Shown in pieces: positions 18,122-28,725 of a DNA stretch of 50,147 nucleotides (position 1 is its first letter; every line of letters begins with the position of its first letter). This DNA is from CAYLMM01 sp964384825 (lineage in GTDB: Bacteria; Krumholzibacteriota; Krumholzibacteriia; LZORAL124-64-63). Below the pieces are notes generated by a model. The model had not been told where the DNA came from. It saw only the letters and a program-made list of their open reading frames with translations, and ran no database searches. The stretch is from the NCBI GenBank assembly GCA_964384825.1, contig CAYLMM010000014.1, positions 1-50,147 of the forward strand, given 5' to 3'. Both the position numbers and the translations under genes were made by a program.

Positions 18122-20191
18122 CTATCGCGCGGCGTCCCCGCCGGCCGGCAGATACTTCCCGAACCAGGCCAGATCCCACTCCATCTTCGCCTTGCGATGG
18201 TCGTAGGTGGTCGGGCTGTGGCCCTCGCCGGGGTAGACGACCAGTTCGCAGGGCACGTCCAGGTAGTGGCGCAGCGCCCGGTAGAGGCCGCGGGCGTGGG
18301 CCGGCGGCACGCGCGGATCGTCGCCGCCCTGGTGGATCAGCGTCGGGGTCTTGACCTTGCCCAGATCGAAGATCGGCGAGGCGGAACGGTAGGCCTCGGG
18401 CGTCTGCCAGGGCAGGCCCCGCATGTAGTTGATCACGTGTCCGGGCGTGTCCTCGGTGCCCCACTGGATCACCTGGTCCAGCACGCCGGCGCCGCTGCTG
18501 GCGGCCTTGAACAGATCCGGCGCCGCGGTGATCACGCAGTTGGTCAGGAAACCGCCGTTGCTCCATCCCATCACGCCCACGCGCTCGGGGTCGGCCACGC
18601 CGGAGTCGATCATCGCCTGCACGCCGGCGAGGATGTCCGCGACCTCGACGTCGTTCTCGCGGCCCACGAGCTGCCGGCAGAACTCGTCGCCGTAGCCGGT
18701 CGAACCGCGGTAGTTGGGGCTCAGCAGCGCGTAGCCGTTGGCGGCCAGCAGGGTGCGGCCGTAGATCCAGAAGCGCAGGCTGAAGGCGGTGTGCGCGGAG
18801 GGCCCGCCGTGGATCTCGACCACCAGCGGCAGCGGCCCGTCGGCCTCGGTCCAGCCCGCGGGCGTCTCGAGGATGCCCTCGACCGTCGCGCCGCCGTCGC
18901 CCTCCCACTTCACGATCCGGATATCGGGCAGATCCCATTGCGCGACCTGGGGGTTGAGGTCGGTCACGCGCGTCGCGCGGCCCTTGCGGTCGAAGGCGAA
19001 GAGGTCGGGCGTGTGGTCGACGGCGCCGACCAGGGCCGCCAGCTTCTTGCCGTCGGCCGGGAAATCGAAGGATTCGACCACGATCTCGCCGGGGGTCAGC
19101 ACTTCGGTGCGGCCCTGCGAACCATCGCGCACCTTCCGCGCCGCGACGACCCGCTGCCGGGCGCGGTCGGCCGCCACGTAGCAGAGCGTCCGCTCGTCGC
19201 CGCGCCACTTCAGGCCGCCCTCGTAGCTCAGCGGATCGGGCCGGGCGACCTCGGACAGGGCGGGTTCGGAGCCGGTTTCGGCCACGAAGATCCGCGAGGC
19301 GTAGCCGTCGTAGCTGATCGCGAAGGCCAGGGCCGAGCCGTCGGTCGACCAGGCCAGATCGTCCAGCCAGCCGTAGGGCGAGGGATGGTCGTCGCGCCAG
19401 CCGTCGGAGGTGACGAGGGCCGTCTCGCCGCTCGCGATGTCCAGCACCTCGACCCGCGACCAGCCCTCCTTGAAGATCAGTTCGTTGTCGTCGGTGACGA
19501 TCATCGCCATCCGTCCGCCGTCGGGCGAAAGGGCCATCTCGTGGATCACCCGGTCGGCCTCGTGCACCATCTCGTCGCGCCAGGTTCCGAGGTCCAGGGC
19601 GCGGATCTCGGTCAGGTCGCGGACGCCGTGGCCGTATTCCAGCTCGCTCCATTCGCGCCGCAGGTCGCCCCACTGCTCGTCGACCTCCTCCCGGTCGACC
19701 GTGTAGTACAGGACGTCGGCGGCCGGCGACAGCGCGAACATCCCGACGCCGTCCTCGACGCGGGTCAGCGCCAGCCAGTCGCCGGTGCGCGGATCGACCC
19801 GCCAGACCTGCGACGAGCCGTCGCGGGGCGGCGCGTCCTCGCCGCGCTTGTCCCGGGCCTTCAGGTAGATGTTCCCGTCCGCGCCCCAGGCCAGGTTGCC
19901 GCAGCTCTGGCGGTCGAAGCTCAGCCGGGCCGGCGCGCCGCCGGCGGCGGGCACGGTCCACAGGTCGACGCGGCGCCTCTCGCCCGGACCCTGCCAGCGG
20001 GCCTCGGTGTAGGCGATCGTCCGCCCGTCGGGCGAAAGGGCGAACTCGTAGACGCTGTTGATGGAGAAGTAGTCTTCCGGGACGATGCTGCGGGCCGTGT
20101 CCGATGCGGCGGCCGGCGCGGCCGCGGCGGCCGATGCGCAGATCAGGACGGCGCCCAGCAGGGCGATCGCGAGCGGGAAGCGTCGATGCAA
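18122..20191 (-). CDS. Secreted S9 family peptidase (prolyl oligopeptidase/acylaminoacyl peptidase type)
   Basis: 689 residues. A signal peptide of about 30 residues predicts export. The first two thirds form a beta-propeller of TolB/WD-like repeats (FALSPDGR, MALSPDGG and similar). The C-terminal alpha/beta-hydrolase has Ser544 in GWSNGG, Asp624/625 in GGDDPRVP and His658 in GEGHSP. Such enzymes cleave short peptides, often after proline or at acylated N-termini. The start is TTG 20191 with GGAGGT six bases upstream. It follows the AtuA-family gene by 23 bp, so the two probably share a transcript. Confidence 0.9.
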   Translation of the reverse strand: MHRRFPLAIALLGAVLICASAAAAAPAAASDTARSIVPEDYFSINSVYEFALSPDGRTIAYTEARWQGPGERRRVDLWTVPAAGGAPARLSFDRQSCGNLAWGADGNIYLKARDKRGEDAPPRDGSSQVWRVDPRTGDWLALTRVEDGVGMFALSPAADVLYYTVDREEVDEQWGDLRREWSELEYGHGVRDLTEIRALDLGTWRDEMVHEADRVIHEMALSPDGGRMAMIVTDDNELIFKEGWSRVEVLDIASGETALVTSDGWRDDHPSPYGWLDDLAWSTDGSALAFAISYDGYASRIFVAETGSEPALSEVARPDPLSYEGGLKWRGDERTLCYVAADRARQRVVAARKVRDGSQGRTEVLTPGEIVVESFDFPADGKKLAALVGAVDHTPDLFAFDRKGRATRVTDLNPQVAQWDLPDIRIVKWEGDGGATVEGILETPAGWTEADGPLPLVVEIHGGPSAHTAFSLRFWIYGRTLLAANGYALLSPNYRGSTGYGDEFCRQLVGRENDVEVADILAGVQAMIDSGVADPERVGVMGWSNGGFLTNCVITAAPDLFKAASSGAGVLDQVIQWGTEDTPGHVINYMRGLPWQTPEAYRSASPIFDLGKVKTPTLIHQGGDDPRVPPAHARGLYRALRHYLDVPCELVVYPGEGHSPTTYDHRKAKMEWDLAWFGKYLPAGGDAAR

Positions 20192-20214
20192 GGGGAGACC
20201 TCCGGGAAGCGGGT

Positions 20215-22056
20215 TCAGCGGTTCGATCTTCGGTTCTTCAGGATCTCGACCGGCGCGGGCACGGTCATCTCGAGCAGGGTCTGGGCCAGGGTCTTGCCCT
20301 GGGGATCGGTCAGCAGCGAGACGGTGCCGCCTCCGCCCAGGGACTGCTCGAGCAGGAAATTCAGGCCCAGCAGGTTGTCCAGTTCGTGGCGCACGACCCG
20401 GCCGTGGGCGATGCCCTGGAAGTACCGCTTCACGCGCGCCGGAGTCAACCAGTGGCGCAGCCAGTCATGGATCTCCGGCGAGCGGGCCAGCACGCCGATG
20501 TTCGCGGTGTCGCCCTTGTCGCCCGAGCGGGCGTAGGCCAGCTCGCGCAGCGGGACCTTGCGGGTGCGTCGGCTCCAGTCGCGCCGGCGGGGACGGCGCG
20601 GCGGCGCGATGTCCGGCGTCGCGGCCGCCGCGGCGGGGGATTCGTCCGCGGCGGCGGGCCGCTCGCGGCATTCCTCGAAGGATTCGCTGCCGTCGATATC
20701 AAGCACCAGTATCTTCGGCCACACCCTGTCGCGGCGGATCAGGGTCGGCCAGTAGGCCACCACCGGCGATGGGCGGGGGCGTCCGCCCTGCACCGCGACC
20801 GCGGGCGGCCCGGCCAATATCAGCGCCGGCAGGGCCTTGCCGAAGGCCTCGATCGCCGCGCGATCCTGCCCGCGCACCGAGAAGCGCAGCAGGGCCTCGG
20901 CCGGCTCGGCGCCCGGGGCGGCGGGCGGGCGGGTCGCCCCGCCGCCGATCACCGCTGCGTGGAAGGCGTCGAATTCCCCTTCGAGACGCGACCGCAGGAT
21001 GCCGGACAGGGCCTCGCACTTGGCGCGCACGTCCGGCCCGCCGACCAGCAGCTCGCCCGAGGCCTTCCATCCATCCTGATAGGCCATCGAGATCTTCAGC
21101 GTTTCGGGGCGCGGGCCGCCGCGCACGCCCTCGACCCGCACGCGGTCGCGTCCGTTTTCGACCACGCTCAGGGTGTCGAAGCGGGCCGTGCAGTCGGGCG
21201 AGAGGTAGCGCGCCGGATCGCCCATCTCGTAGACCAGCTGCTCCTTGACCGTCTTCTCGCCGACCAGCCCTCCGGTGCGGGGATGCTTGGTCACGGTGAA
21301 GGCCCCGGAGCGCTCCATCGCCACGATCGGGAAACCGATGTCGCGGAACGATGGCACCTCGCGCCAGTCGGTGAGGTTGCCGCCGGTGGCCTGGCTGCCG
21401 CATTCGATGATGTGGCCGGCCACCACGCCCGCGGCCAGGCGGTCCCAGTCGTCGCGGGGCCATCCGAATTCGTGGATCATCGGGGCCAGGGTGATGCCGG
21501 TGTCGGTGACCCGCCCGGTGACGATCAGGTCGCAGCCCCGGTCCAGGGCCCGCACCACCGGCTCGGCGCCGAAGTAGATGTTGGCCGCGGTCACCCGGTC
21601 GCGGACCCCGGCGAAGTCGGCCCCGGTCTCGAGGTTGGCGAAGCTCTCGCCGGCGGCCGTCAGTTCGTGCAGCGCGCCGCTGATGTCGTCGCCGTAGACC
21701 ACGCCGATCTTCAGGTCGTAGCCTTCCGCACGGGCCAGGTCGCGCAGCCGGCGGCCCAGGCCGATGGGGTTGATTCCGCCGGCGTTGGTGATCACCCGCA
21801 CCCCGCGCTCGACCATCGGCGCCAGGCAGCCCCGCATCTGGTCGAGGAAGTCCACGGCGTAGCCCAGGCCCGCGTCGCGGGCCCGCTGCTTCTGCAGGAT
21901 GGACATCGTGATCTCGGCCAGGTAGTCGATGGTGACGTAGTCCAGGCGGCCGCCCGTGATCTGGCGGCGCAGGGCGTCGAGATCGTCGCCCCAGTAGCCG
22001 CCGGCGTTGCCGATGCGGATGGTGCGTCTGGCGGGGCGTTTCGGGATGTGTGCCAC
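20215..22056 (-). CDS. AtuA family protein (DUF1446) with C-terminal AtuA-like domain
   Basis: 613 residues. The N-terminal 450 residues carry the DUF1446 hallmarks RIGNAGGYWGDD, ITNAGGINP, VTGRVTDTG and ECGSQATGGN. A separate C-terminal domain contains ARSGDKGDTANIGV, the AtuA-like ferredoxin-fold module. The name comes from acyclic terpene utilisation in Pseudomonas, where AtuA's reaction is not firmly known. Many homologues sit with acyl-CoA enzymes, but none adjoins it here. The GTG start at 22056 has GGAGG six bases upstream. An A/P-rich linker of about 50 residues separates the domains. Confidence 0.85.
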   Translation of the reverse strand: MAHIPKRPARRTIRIGNAGGYWGDDLDALRRQITGGRLDYVTIDYLAEITMSILQKQRARDAGLGYAVDFLDQMRGCLAPMVERGVRVITNAGGINPIGLGRRLRDLARAEGYDLKIGVVYGDDISGALHELTAAGESFANLETGADFAGVRDRVTAANIYFGAEPVVRALDRGCDLIVTGRVTDTGITLAPMIHEFGWPRDDWDRLAAGVVAGHIIECGSQATGGNLTDWREVPSFRDIGFPIVAMERSGAFTVTKHPRTGGLVGEKTVKEQLVYEMGDPARYLSPDCTARFDTLSVVENGRDRVRVEGVRGGPRPETLKISMAYQDGWKASGELLVGGPDVRAKCEALSGILRSRLEGEFDAFHAAVIGGGATRPPAAPGAEPAEALLRFSVRGQDRAAIEAFGKALPALILAGPPAVAVQGGRPRPSPVVAYWPTLIRRDRVWPKILVLDIDGSESFEECRERPAAADESPAAAAATPDIAPPRRPRRRDWSRRTRKVPLRELAYARSGDKGDTANIGVLARSPEIHDWLRHWLTPARVKRYFQGIAHGRVVRHELDNLLGLNFLLEQSLGGGGTVSLLTDPQGKTLAQTLLEMTVPAPVEILKNRRSNR

Positions 22057-22097
22057 GGGTCGCCTCCGGGTCCGGGGATGGGCTCGGGCGTTCCGGC

Positions 22098-22126
22098 ATT
22101 CTACATGCGCGGGCGGAGTCCGGCAA
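22098..22126 (-). promoter_or_regulatory. Promoter for the AtuA-S9 peptidase pair
   Basis: On the minus strand TTGCCG and TAGAAT are separated by 17 bp, about 40 bp upstream of the GTG start. Confidence 0.55.
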
Positions 22127-22141
22127 CGATCGGCCGCGGCC

Positions 22142-22169
22142 TTGAAATCTGGTCGTTTGCCCTTATCCT
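22142..22169 (+). promoter_or_regulatory. Promoter for the OB-fold lipoprotein and polymerase IV genes
   Basis: TTGAAA and TATCCT are separated by 16 bp, about 46 bp before the TTG start. It is divergent from the AtuA promoter. Confidence 0.5.
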
Positions 22170-22215
22170 TGGGGCATCTCGCCACCGATTCCGGACATTC
22201 GACCTGGAGGCTGCC

Positions 22216-23022
22216 TTGAAAACGACCCGTTTCGACATTTCCGCCCTTCTCGTCCTGGCCGCCTGTTGCGTCGTGGCCCTGTCCGCCGGGTGCGGCGGCG
22301 AGTCGTCCTCCGAACAGGCCGCGCTGCCCGAGGGGCATCCCGACATGGGCGCGGCGCAGGCCGCGGTTCCGGCCGGCATGGTCGGCACCGTCGCCGAGAC
22401 CTTCGATTCCGGCGGCTACACCTACGTCCGCCTCGATGTCGACGGCAAGGAGGTCTGGGCCGCGTCGGCGGTGGCCGAGGTCGCCGTGGGCGAAGAGATC
22501 TTCCTGGCCGACGGCATGCTCATGAAGGACTTCAAGAGCGCCTCGCTCGACCGCGTGTTTCCCGAGATCTGGTTCGTGAACGCCTATCTGCCGGCCGAGA
22601 AGGCCGCCGAGGCCGCCGCGACGGCCGCTTCCGGGGACGCCACCACCGTCAATCCGGGCACCGACGGCCATCCCCAGGTCGTGATCGACGCCTCGGGCAT
22701 CGACTTCTCCGGCATCGAGAAGCCCGCCGGCGGGATGACCGTCGCCGAGATCCACGCCGCCAAGGGCGCGCTCGACGGCAAGGAGATCCTGGTGCGCGGC
22801 AAGGTGGTCAAGTTCACGGGCAACGTCATGAACCGCAACTGGATCCATCTGCGCGACGGCAGCGGCGAAGGCGCCGGCGCCGATCTGGCCGTGACCTCCG
22901 CCGCCGCCGTCAAGGTGGGCCAGACGATCCTGGTGCGCGGAGTCGCCGCCGAGGACAAGGATTTCGGCTACGGCTACCACTACGACATCCTGATCGAAGA
23001 GGCCGACGTCACCGTCGAGTAG
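22216..23022 (+). CDS. Probable lipoprotein with two OB-fold-like (NrfJ-like) domains
   Basis: 268 residues. The signal peptide offers two lipidation points: Cys17 in LAAC and Cys26 in SAGC. Two similar modules follow. The first has GGYTYVRLDVDGKEVWAA and a GMLMKDF segment; the second has LVRGKVVKFTG and NRNWIHLRDGS. The latter wording is common in small secreted OB-fold proteins annotated as NrfJ-like or DNA-binding, whose real role is unclear. The start is TTG 22216 with GGAGG five bases upstream. The stop is 14 bp before the polymerase IV start, and the polymerase RBS overlaps that stop. Confidence 0.65.
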   Translation: MKTTRFDISALLVLAACCVVALSAGCGGESSSEQAALPEGHPDMGAAQAAVPAGMVGTVAETFDSGGYTYVRLDVDGKEVWAASAVAEVAVGEEIFLADGMLMKDFKSASLDRVFPEIWFVNAYLPAEKAAEAAATAASGDATTVNPGTDGHPQVVIDASGIDFSGIEKPAGGMTVAEIHAAKGALDGKEILVRGKVVKFTGNVMNRNWIHLRDGSGEGAGADLAVTSAAAVKVGQTILVRGVAAEDKDFGYGYHYDILIEEADVTVE

Positions 23023-23036
23023 GAGGCTGCGCCGCG

Positions 23037-24215
23037 ATGGCCGAGCGGTCGATCCTCCACGTGGACATGGACGCGTTCTTCGCCGCGGTCGAGATGCGCG
23101 ACGACCCGTCGCTGAGGGGCCGGCCGGTGATCGTCGGCGGCACTCCCGAGGGGCGCGGCGTGGTGGCCGCCGCCTCGTACGAGGCCCGGCGGTTCGGCGT
23201 CCGCAGCGCGATGAGCGCCGCCCGCGCCCGCAAGATCTGTCCGCAGGGCGTCTTCCTGAAACCCCGCCGCGAGGCCTACGCCGACGCCTCGCGGCGGATC
23301 TTCATGATCTTCCGGGATTTCACCCCCCAGGTCGAACCGCTGTCGATCGACGAGGCCTTTCTCGACGTCACCGGCTGCCGCCGTCTCTTCGGCCCGCCGG
23401 AGGACATCGGCCGGGCCGTGAAGAGGCGCATCGCGGACGAGGTGGGACTGACCGCTTCGGTCGGGGTCGCGCCGAACAAGTTCCTGGCCAAGCTCGCCAG
23501 CGATCTCGAGAAGCCCGACGGCTTCGTGGTGATCGCGGCCGAGACCGCCGCCGAACGCATCGCGCCGCTGCCGGTCTCGAAGCTATGGGGCGTCGGCGGC
23601 CGCACCGAAGGAATCCTGGCGGGTCTGGGCGTGAGCAGGGTGGGGGACCTGCCGCGCGTACCCCGCGCGCGGCTGGTCGCGGGCCTCGGCGAGGCGGCGG
23701 CCGACCATCTGCTGGAACTGGCCGCCGGCCGTGACGAGCGTCCGGTCGTGCCGGAGCACGAAGTCAAGTCGATCGGCCACGAGACGACATTCGCCCGCGA
23801 TATCGGCGGGCGGGACGAGCTGCGCGCCGAACTCGACCTGCTGGTCGAGAAGACCGTCCTGAGGCTGCGGAGGGCGGGATTGCAGGCGCGGACCGTCCAG
23901 GTGAAGGCCCGGTTTCCCGATTTCCACACCGTGACCCGGGTCGAGACCCTGCCCGAACCCACGGCCTCGCGCCGGACCATCCGCGACACGGCCCGCCGCC
24001 TGCTGGAACGGAAGGTCGGCCGCGGGGGCCGGCCGCTGCGGCTGATCGGGGTCTCGGTCTCGCACTTCGAGATCGGGGCCGTGCAGGGCGATCTCTTCGA
24101 TTCGGCCGACCGGGCCGGCGACGAGGCTCTCGACGCGCTGCTCGACGCCGCCGCCGGCCGTTTCGGCGCGGGAATGATCCGCCGCGGCGCGGACCGGCGT
24201 GACGGCCGCGGCTGA
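23037..24215 (+). CDS. dinB: DNA polymerase IV (Y-family)
   Basis: 392 residues, a full-length DinB. The metal ligands are Asp10 in HVDMDAFF and Asp105/Glu106 in SIDEAFLD; ASVGVAPNKFLAKLAS is the family thumb/palm stretch. A C-terminal QGDLFD matches the beta-clamp binding motif QxxLF. It copies past damaged bases with low fidelity. It is cotranscribed with the lipoprotein upstream, which is unusual for an error-prone polymerase. No LexA-type box was recognised. Confidence 0.92.
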   Translation: MAERSILHVDMDAFFAAVEMRDDPSLRGRPVIVGGTPEGRGVVAAASYEARRFGVRSAMSAARARKICPQGVFLKPRREAYADASRRIFMIFRDFTPQVEPLSIDEAFLDVTGCRRLFGPPEDIGRAVKRRIADEVGLTASVGVAPNKFLAKLASDLEKPDGFVVIAAETAAERIAPLPVSKLWGVGGRTEGILAGLGVSRVGDLPRVPRARLVAGLGEAAADHLLELAAGRDERPVVPEHEVKSIGHETTFARDIGGRDELRAELDLLVEKTVLRLRRAGLQARTVQVKARFPDFHTVTRVETLPEPTASRRTIRDTARRLLERKVGRGGRPLRLIGVSVSHFEIGAVQGDLFDSADRAGDEALDALLDAAAGRFGAGMIRRGADRRDGRG

Positions 24216-24250
24216 ATCCCTTCGCGGCGGCGCGTCCGCGCAATCCCGTG

Positions 24251-24278
24251 TTGCAACGACGGGCGCCTTTGCTAGACT
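24251..24278 (+). promoter_or_regulatory. Promoter before the LOG-like / asparagine synthetase genes
   Basis: TTGCAA and TAGACT are separated by 16 bp, with TGC just before the -10 (extended -10). The next start codon is 36 bp downstream. Confidence 0.55.
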
Positions 24279-24314
24279 TGCCGGCGGCATGGTCCCGCCG
24301 GGAAAGGAATCATC

Positions 24315-24803
24315 ATGCGACGCACGATCATCGGAGTGATGGGGGGCTCGGCGGCCGACGAGGCCACCAAGGCCGGCGCCTACCGCCTGGGCGAACTCAT
24401 CGCCGGGCGCGGCTGGGTGCTGCTCAACGGCGGCCGTCCCACCGGGGTCATGGACGCCTCGGCCCGCGGCGCCCACGACGCGGGCGGCCTGACTGTCGGC
24501 GTGCTTTTCGACGATGACCGCGACAAAGCCTCGGCGGGCCTGGACATCGTCATCCCGACCGGGATGGGGGCGGGCCGCAACATCGTCAACGTGCTGTCGA
24601 GCGACGTGGTGGTGGCCTGCCGCGGCAACGGAGGCACCCTGTCGGAGATCGCCATGGCCCTGCGCTTCGGCCGGCCGGTCGTGCTGCTGGACTTCGATCC
24701 CGGGGCGGCCTTCCTCGACCAGTGCGGCAAGGGGAAATGGCGGCTGGCGGCGACTCCGGAACAGGCCGTGGAGATGGTGGCGGAATTCCTGGCCGGCGAC
24801 TGA
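24315..24803 (+). CDS. TIGR00725 / LOG-like Rossmann protein
   Basis: 162 residues. It shows IGVMGGS near the N-terminus, LLNGGRPTGVMDA and GNGGTLSEI, the pattern of the TIGR00725 family. This family is a relative of LOG/lysine decarboxylase-like proteins that bind nucleotides; LOG itself releases cytokinin bases from nucleotides, but the activity of TIGR00725 members is unknown to me. GGAAAGGAA precedes ATG 24315. The asparagine synthetase gene begins 22 bp after its stop, suggesting a shared transcript. Confidence 0.75.
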   Translation: MRRTIIGVMGGSAADEATKAGAYRLGELIAGRGWVLLNGGRPTGVMDASARGAHDAGGLTVGVLFDDDRDKASAGLDIVIPTGMGAGRNIVNVLSSDVVVACRGNGGTLSEIAMALRFGRPVVLLDFDPGAAFLDQCGKGKWRLAATPEQAVEMVAEFLAGD

Positions 24804-24825
24804 CCGGCCGGAAGCGGGGGATATC

Positions 24826-26826
24826 ATGTGCGGCATCTGTGGAGCCATTTCGCTGGCGGGTCCCCTGGACGCGCCGGCCGGTGCCGCGGAACGCATGATC
24901 GGCATGCTGCGCCACCGGGGCGACGAGACCTTCGGCGCCCGTCGCGACGACCGCGTCCTGCTGGGCCACTCGCGGCTCTGCATCGTCGACATCGACGGCG
25001 GCGGCCAGCCCCTCGGCAACGAGGACGGCTCGGTCTGGATCACCTTCAACGGCGAGATCTTCAACCATCCCGAACTGCGCGCCGAGCTGCAGGGTCTCGG
25101 GCACGTCTTCCGCACCCGCAGCGACACCGAGGTCGCGGTCCACGCCTACGAGCAATGGGGCGAGGCCTGCGTCGAACGCTTCAACGGGCAATTCGCGCTG
25201 GCGATACGGGACGAGGCCCGCGGGACGGTGTTCCTGGCCCGCGACCGCTACGGCATCCGGCCGCTGTTCTGGGCCCGGCACGGCGATCTGCTGCTCTTCG
25301 CCTCGGAGGTGAAGTCGCTGGCCGCGTGGCCCGGGTTCCGCCTGGAGATCGATCCGGCGGCCGCGGCCGAGGTGATGACCCACTGGGTGAACATCCCGCC
25401 GGCGACCCCGTTTTCCGGGGTGCGCCAGCTGCCGCCCGGACACGCCGCGGTGATCGACGTCGCCGCCGGGGACGATCCGGTCGCCGAACCCGTCCGGCCC
25501 CGCCGCTACTGGCATCCCTCGTTCCTGGACGCGCGCGACGATCATCGCTTCGTGGACCGCGGCGAACGCGCGCGGCTGGCGGCCCGGATGCGCGAATCCC
25601 TGCGCGAGGCCTCGGTGATCCGGCTGCGGGCCGACGTGCCGGTGGGCGCCTACCTCTCCGGCGGCCTGGACAGCTCGCTGACCGCGGCCCTGGTCCGCGA
25701 CGAGGTGGGCGACCGCCTGAAGACCTTCTCGGTGGGATTCGCCGACGCCGCCTACGACGAGTCGCACTGGCAGCGGCTGATGGCCGACCGTCTGGGCACC
25801 GATCACGCCGCGGTGAAGGTCGACGGCGCCGACATCGGCGGCAGCTTCGCCGACGTCGTCTGGCACGCCGAGACCCTGCTGCTGCGCACCGCGCCGGCCC
25901 CGCTGTTCGCCCTCTCGCGGCTGGTGCGCGACGAGGGCTACAAGGTCGTGCTGACCGGCGAGGGCGCCGACGAGGTCTTCTGCGGCTACAACATCTTCCG
26001 CGAGGCCAAGGTCCGGGCCTTCTGGAGCCGCGATCCCGCCTCGCGCCGCCGGCCGCGCCTGCTGACCCGGCTCTATCCCTATCTCGACCAGTCGCCGCCG
26101 GAATTTTTGGCCCGCTTCTACGGCATCGGCCTCGACGCCCCCGAAGATCCGCTTTTCTCGCACGATCCCCGCTGGCGCAACACCGCGCCGATCCGCGGCT
26201 TCCTGCGGCCGGAGGTCGTCGCGGATCTGCGGCCGGACGATTCGGTCGAGAGATTGATCGCCTCGCTGCCCGACGACTTCCGGCGCTGGGGACCGGTGGC
26301 CCGGGCCCAGTACCTGGAGATGACGACGTTCATGGCCGGCTACCTGCTCAGCTCGCAGGGCGACAGGATGCTGATGGGCAACACCGTCGAGGGCCGCTTC
26401 CCCTTCCTGGATCACGAGCTGGCGGCCGGGGCGGCGGCGGTGCCCGCGTCGGCCAAGCTCGAGTCGCTGAGGGAAAAGTCTCTACTGAAACAGGCCGCGG
26501 CCGATCTACTACCCGCGGCGGTGATCGAGCGGCCGAAGCAGCCCTACCGCGCTCCGGACAGCGTCAGTTTCAGCGCCGGGCCGGGAGCCGAACTGGTGGC
26601 CGCGATGCTCGATCCCGACGCGGTCCGGGCCGCCGGGATCTTCGCTCCCGCGCGCGTCTCGGCCCTGGTGCGCAAGTGGGCCGCCAAGGGCCTCGAGAGC
26701 GCCCGCGACAACATGGCTTTCACCGCCGTGCTCAGCGGCCAGATCCTGGCCCGCCGCTTCGGACCCGAATTCGCCGGCCGCGTCGAAGCAGCGGCCCTCG
26801 GACACGATCAGATCATCTGGCGATAG
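24826..26826 (+). CDS. Asparagine synthetase (glutamine-hydrolysing) family amidotransferase
   Basis: 666 residues from ATG 24826. Cys2 (MCGICG) is the glutaminase nucleophile, FNGEIFN and RSDTEV follow in the N-terminal Ntn domain, and SGGLDSS at 278-284 is the ATP-pyrophosphatase loop. Later motifs GEGADEVFCGY and EGRFPFLDH are standard. It transfers ammonia from glutamine to an ATP-activated carboxylate. Because acyl carrier protein and AMP-ligase genes follow within 30 bp, the acceptor may be a carrier-bound or specialised acid rather than aspartate; that is inference. Confidence 0.88.
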   Translation: MCGICGAISLAGPLDAPAGAAERMIGMLRHRGDETFGARRDDRVLLGHSRLCIVDIDGGGQPLGNEDGSVWITFNGEIFNHPELRAELQGLGHVFRTRSDTEVAVHAYEQWGEACVERFNGQFALAIRDEARGTVFLARDRYGIRPLFWARHGDLLLFASEVKSLAAWPGFRLEIDPAAAAEVMTHWVNIPPATPFSGVRQLPPGHAAVIDVAAGDDPVAEPVRPRRYWHPSFLDARDDHRFVDRGERARLAARMRESLREASVIRLRADVPVGAYLSGGLDSSLTAALVRDEVGDRLKTFSVGFADAAYDESHWQRLMADRLGTDHAAVKVDGADIGGSFADVVWHAETLLLRTAPAPLFALSRLVRDEGYKVVLTGEGADEVFCGYNIFREAKVRAFWSRDPASRRRPRLLTRLYPYLDQSPPEFLARFYGIGLDAPEDPLFSHDPRWRNTAPIRGFLRPEVVADLRPDDSVERLIASLPDDFRRWGPVARAQYLEMTTFMAGYLLSSQGDRMLMGNTVEGRFPFLDHELAAGAAAVPASAKLESLREKSLLKQAAADLLPAAVIERPKQPYRAPDSVSFSAGPGAELVAAMLDPDAVRAAGIFAPARVSALVRKWAAKGLESARDNMAFTAVLSGQILARRFGPEFAGRVEAAALGHDQIIWR

Positions 26827-26845
26827 ACGCCCTGGAGAACGACCG

Positions 26846-27100
26846 ATGGAACAGACGGCATTGAAGGACCGGATTCGCGGCTACATCGTCGACAACTTCC
26901 TTTTCGGGGACACCGATCCCCTGAAGGACGACGCCCAGTCGCTGCTCGACACGGGAATCATCGATTCGGTCGGCGTGATGGAGCTCGTCGCGTTCCTCGA
27001 GGGCGATCTGGGGCTGAAGATAGAGGATTCCGAACTGGTGCCCGAGAATCTGGATTCGATCGCCAACCTGGCGGGATTCGTCGAGCGCAAGAGGGGGTAG
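26846..27100 (+). CDS. Acyl carrier protein
   Basis: 84 residues, acidic and helical. Ser41 in IIDSVGVMEL is the phosphopantetheine attachment site. It is not next to fatty-acid synthesis genes (fabD, fabG or fabF), so it is probably a dedicated carrier for the product activated by the ligase encoded 6 bp downstream. CTGGAGAAC precedes ATG 26846. Confidence 0.88.
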   Translation: MEQTALKDRIRGYIVDNFLFGDTDPLKDDAQSLLDTGIIDSVGVMELVAFLEGDLGLKIEDSELVPENLDSIANLAGFVERKRG

Positions 27101-27106
27101 GACGCC

Positions 27107-28657
<1,551 letters not shown>

Positions 28658-28670
28658 ACACCTGCGGAAA

Positions 28671-28694
28671 CGGGGGCGCGGCGGCGCGCCCCCG
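28671..28694. terminator. GC hairpin between convergent genes
   Basis: A 10-bp perfect stem (28671-28680 with 28685-28694) and a 4-nt loop lie between the ligase and the dehydratase genes. No T-run follows on either strand, so its strength is uncertain. Confidence 0.35.
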
Positions 28695-28725
28695 CTGATC
28701 GGTCGATCCGCGGTCGATCGCCGGC

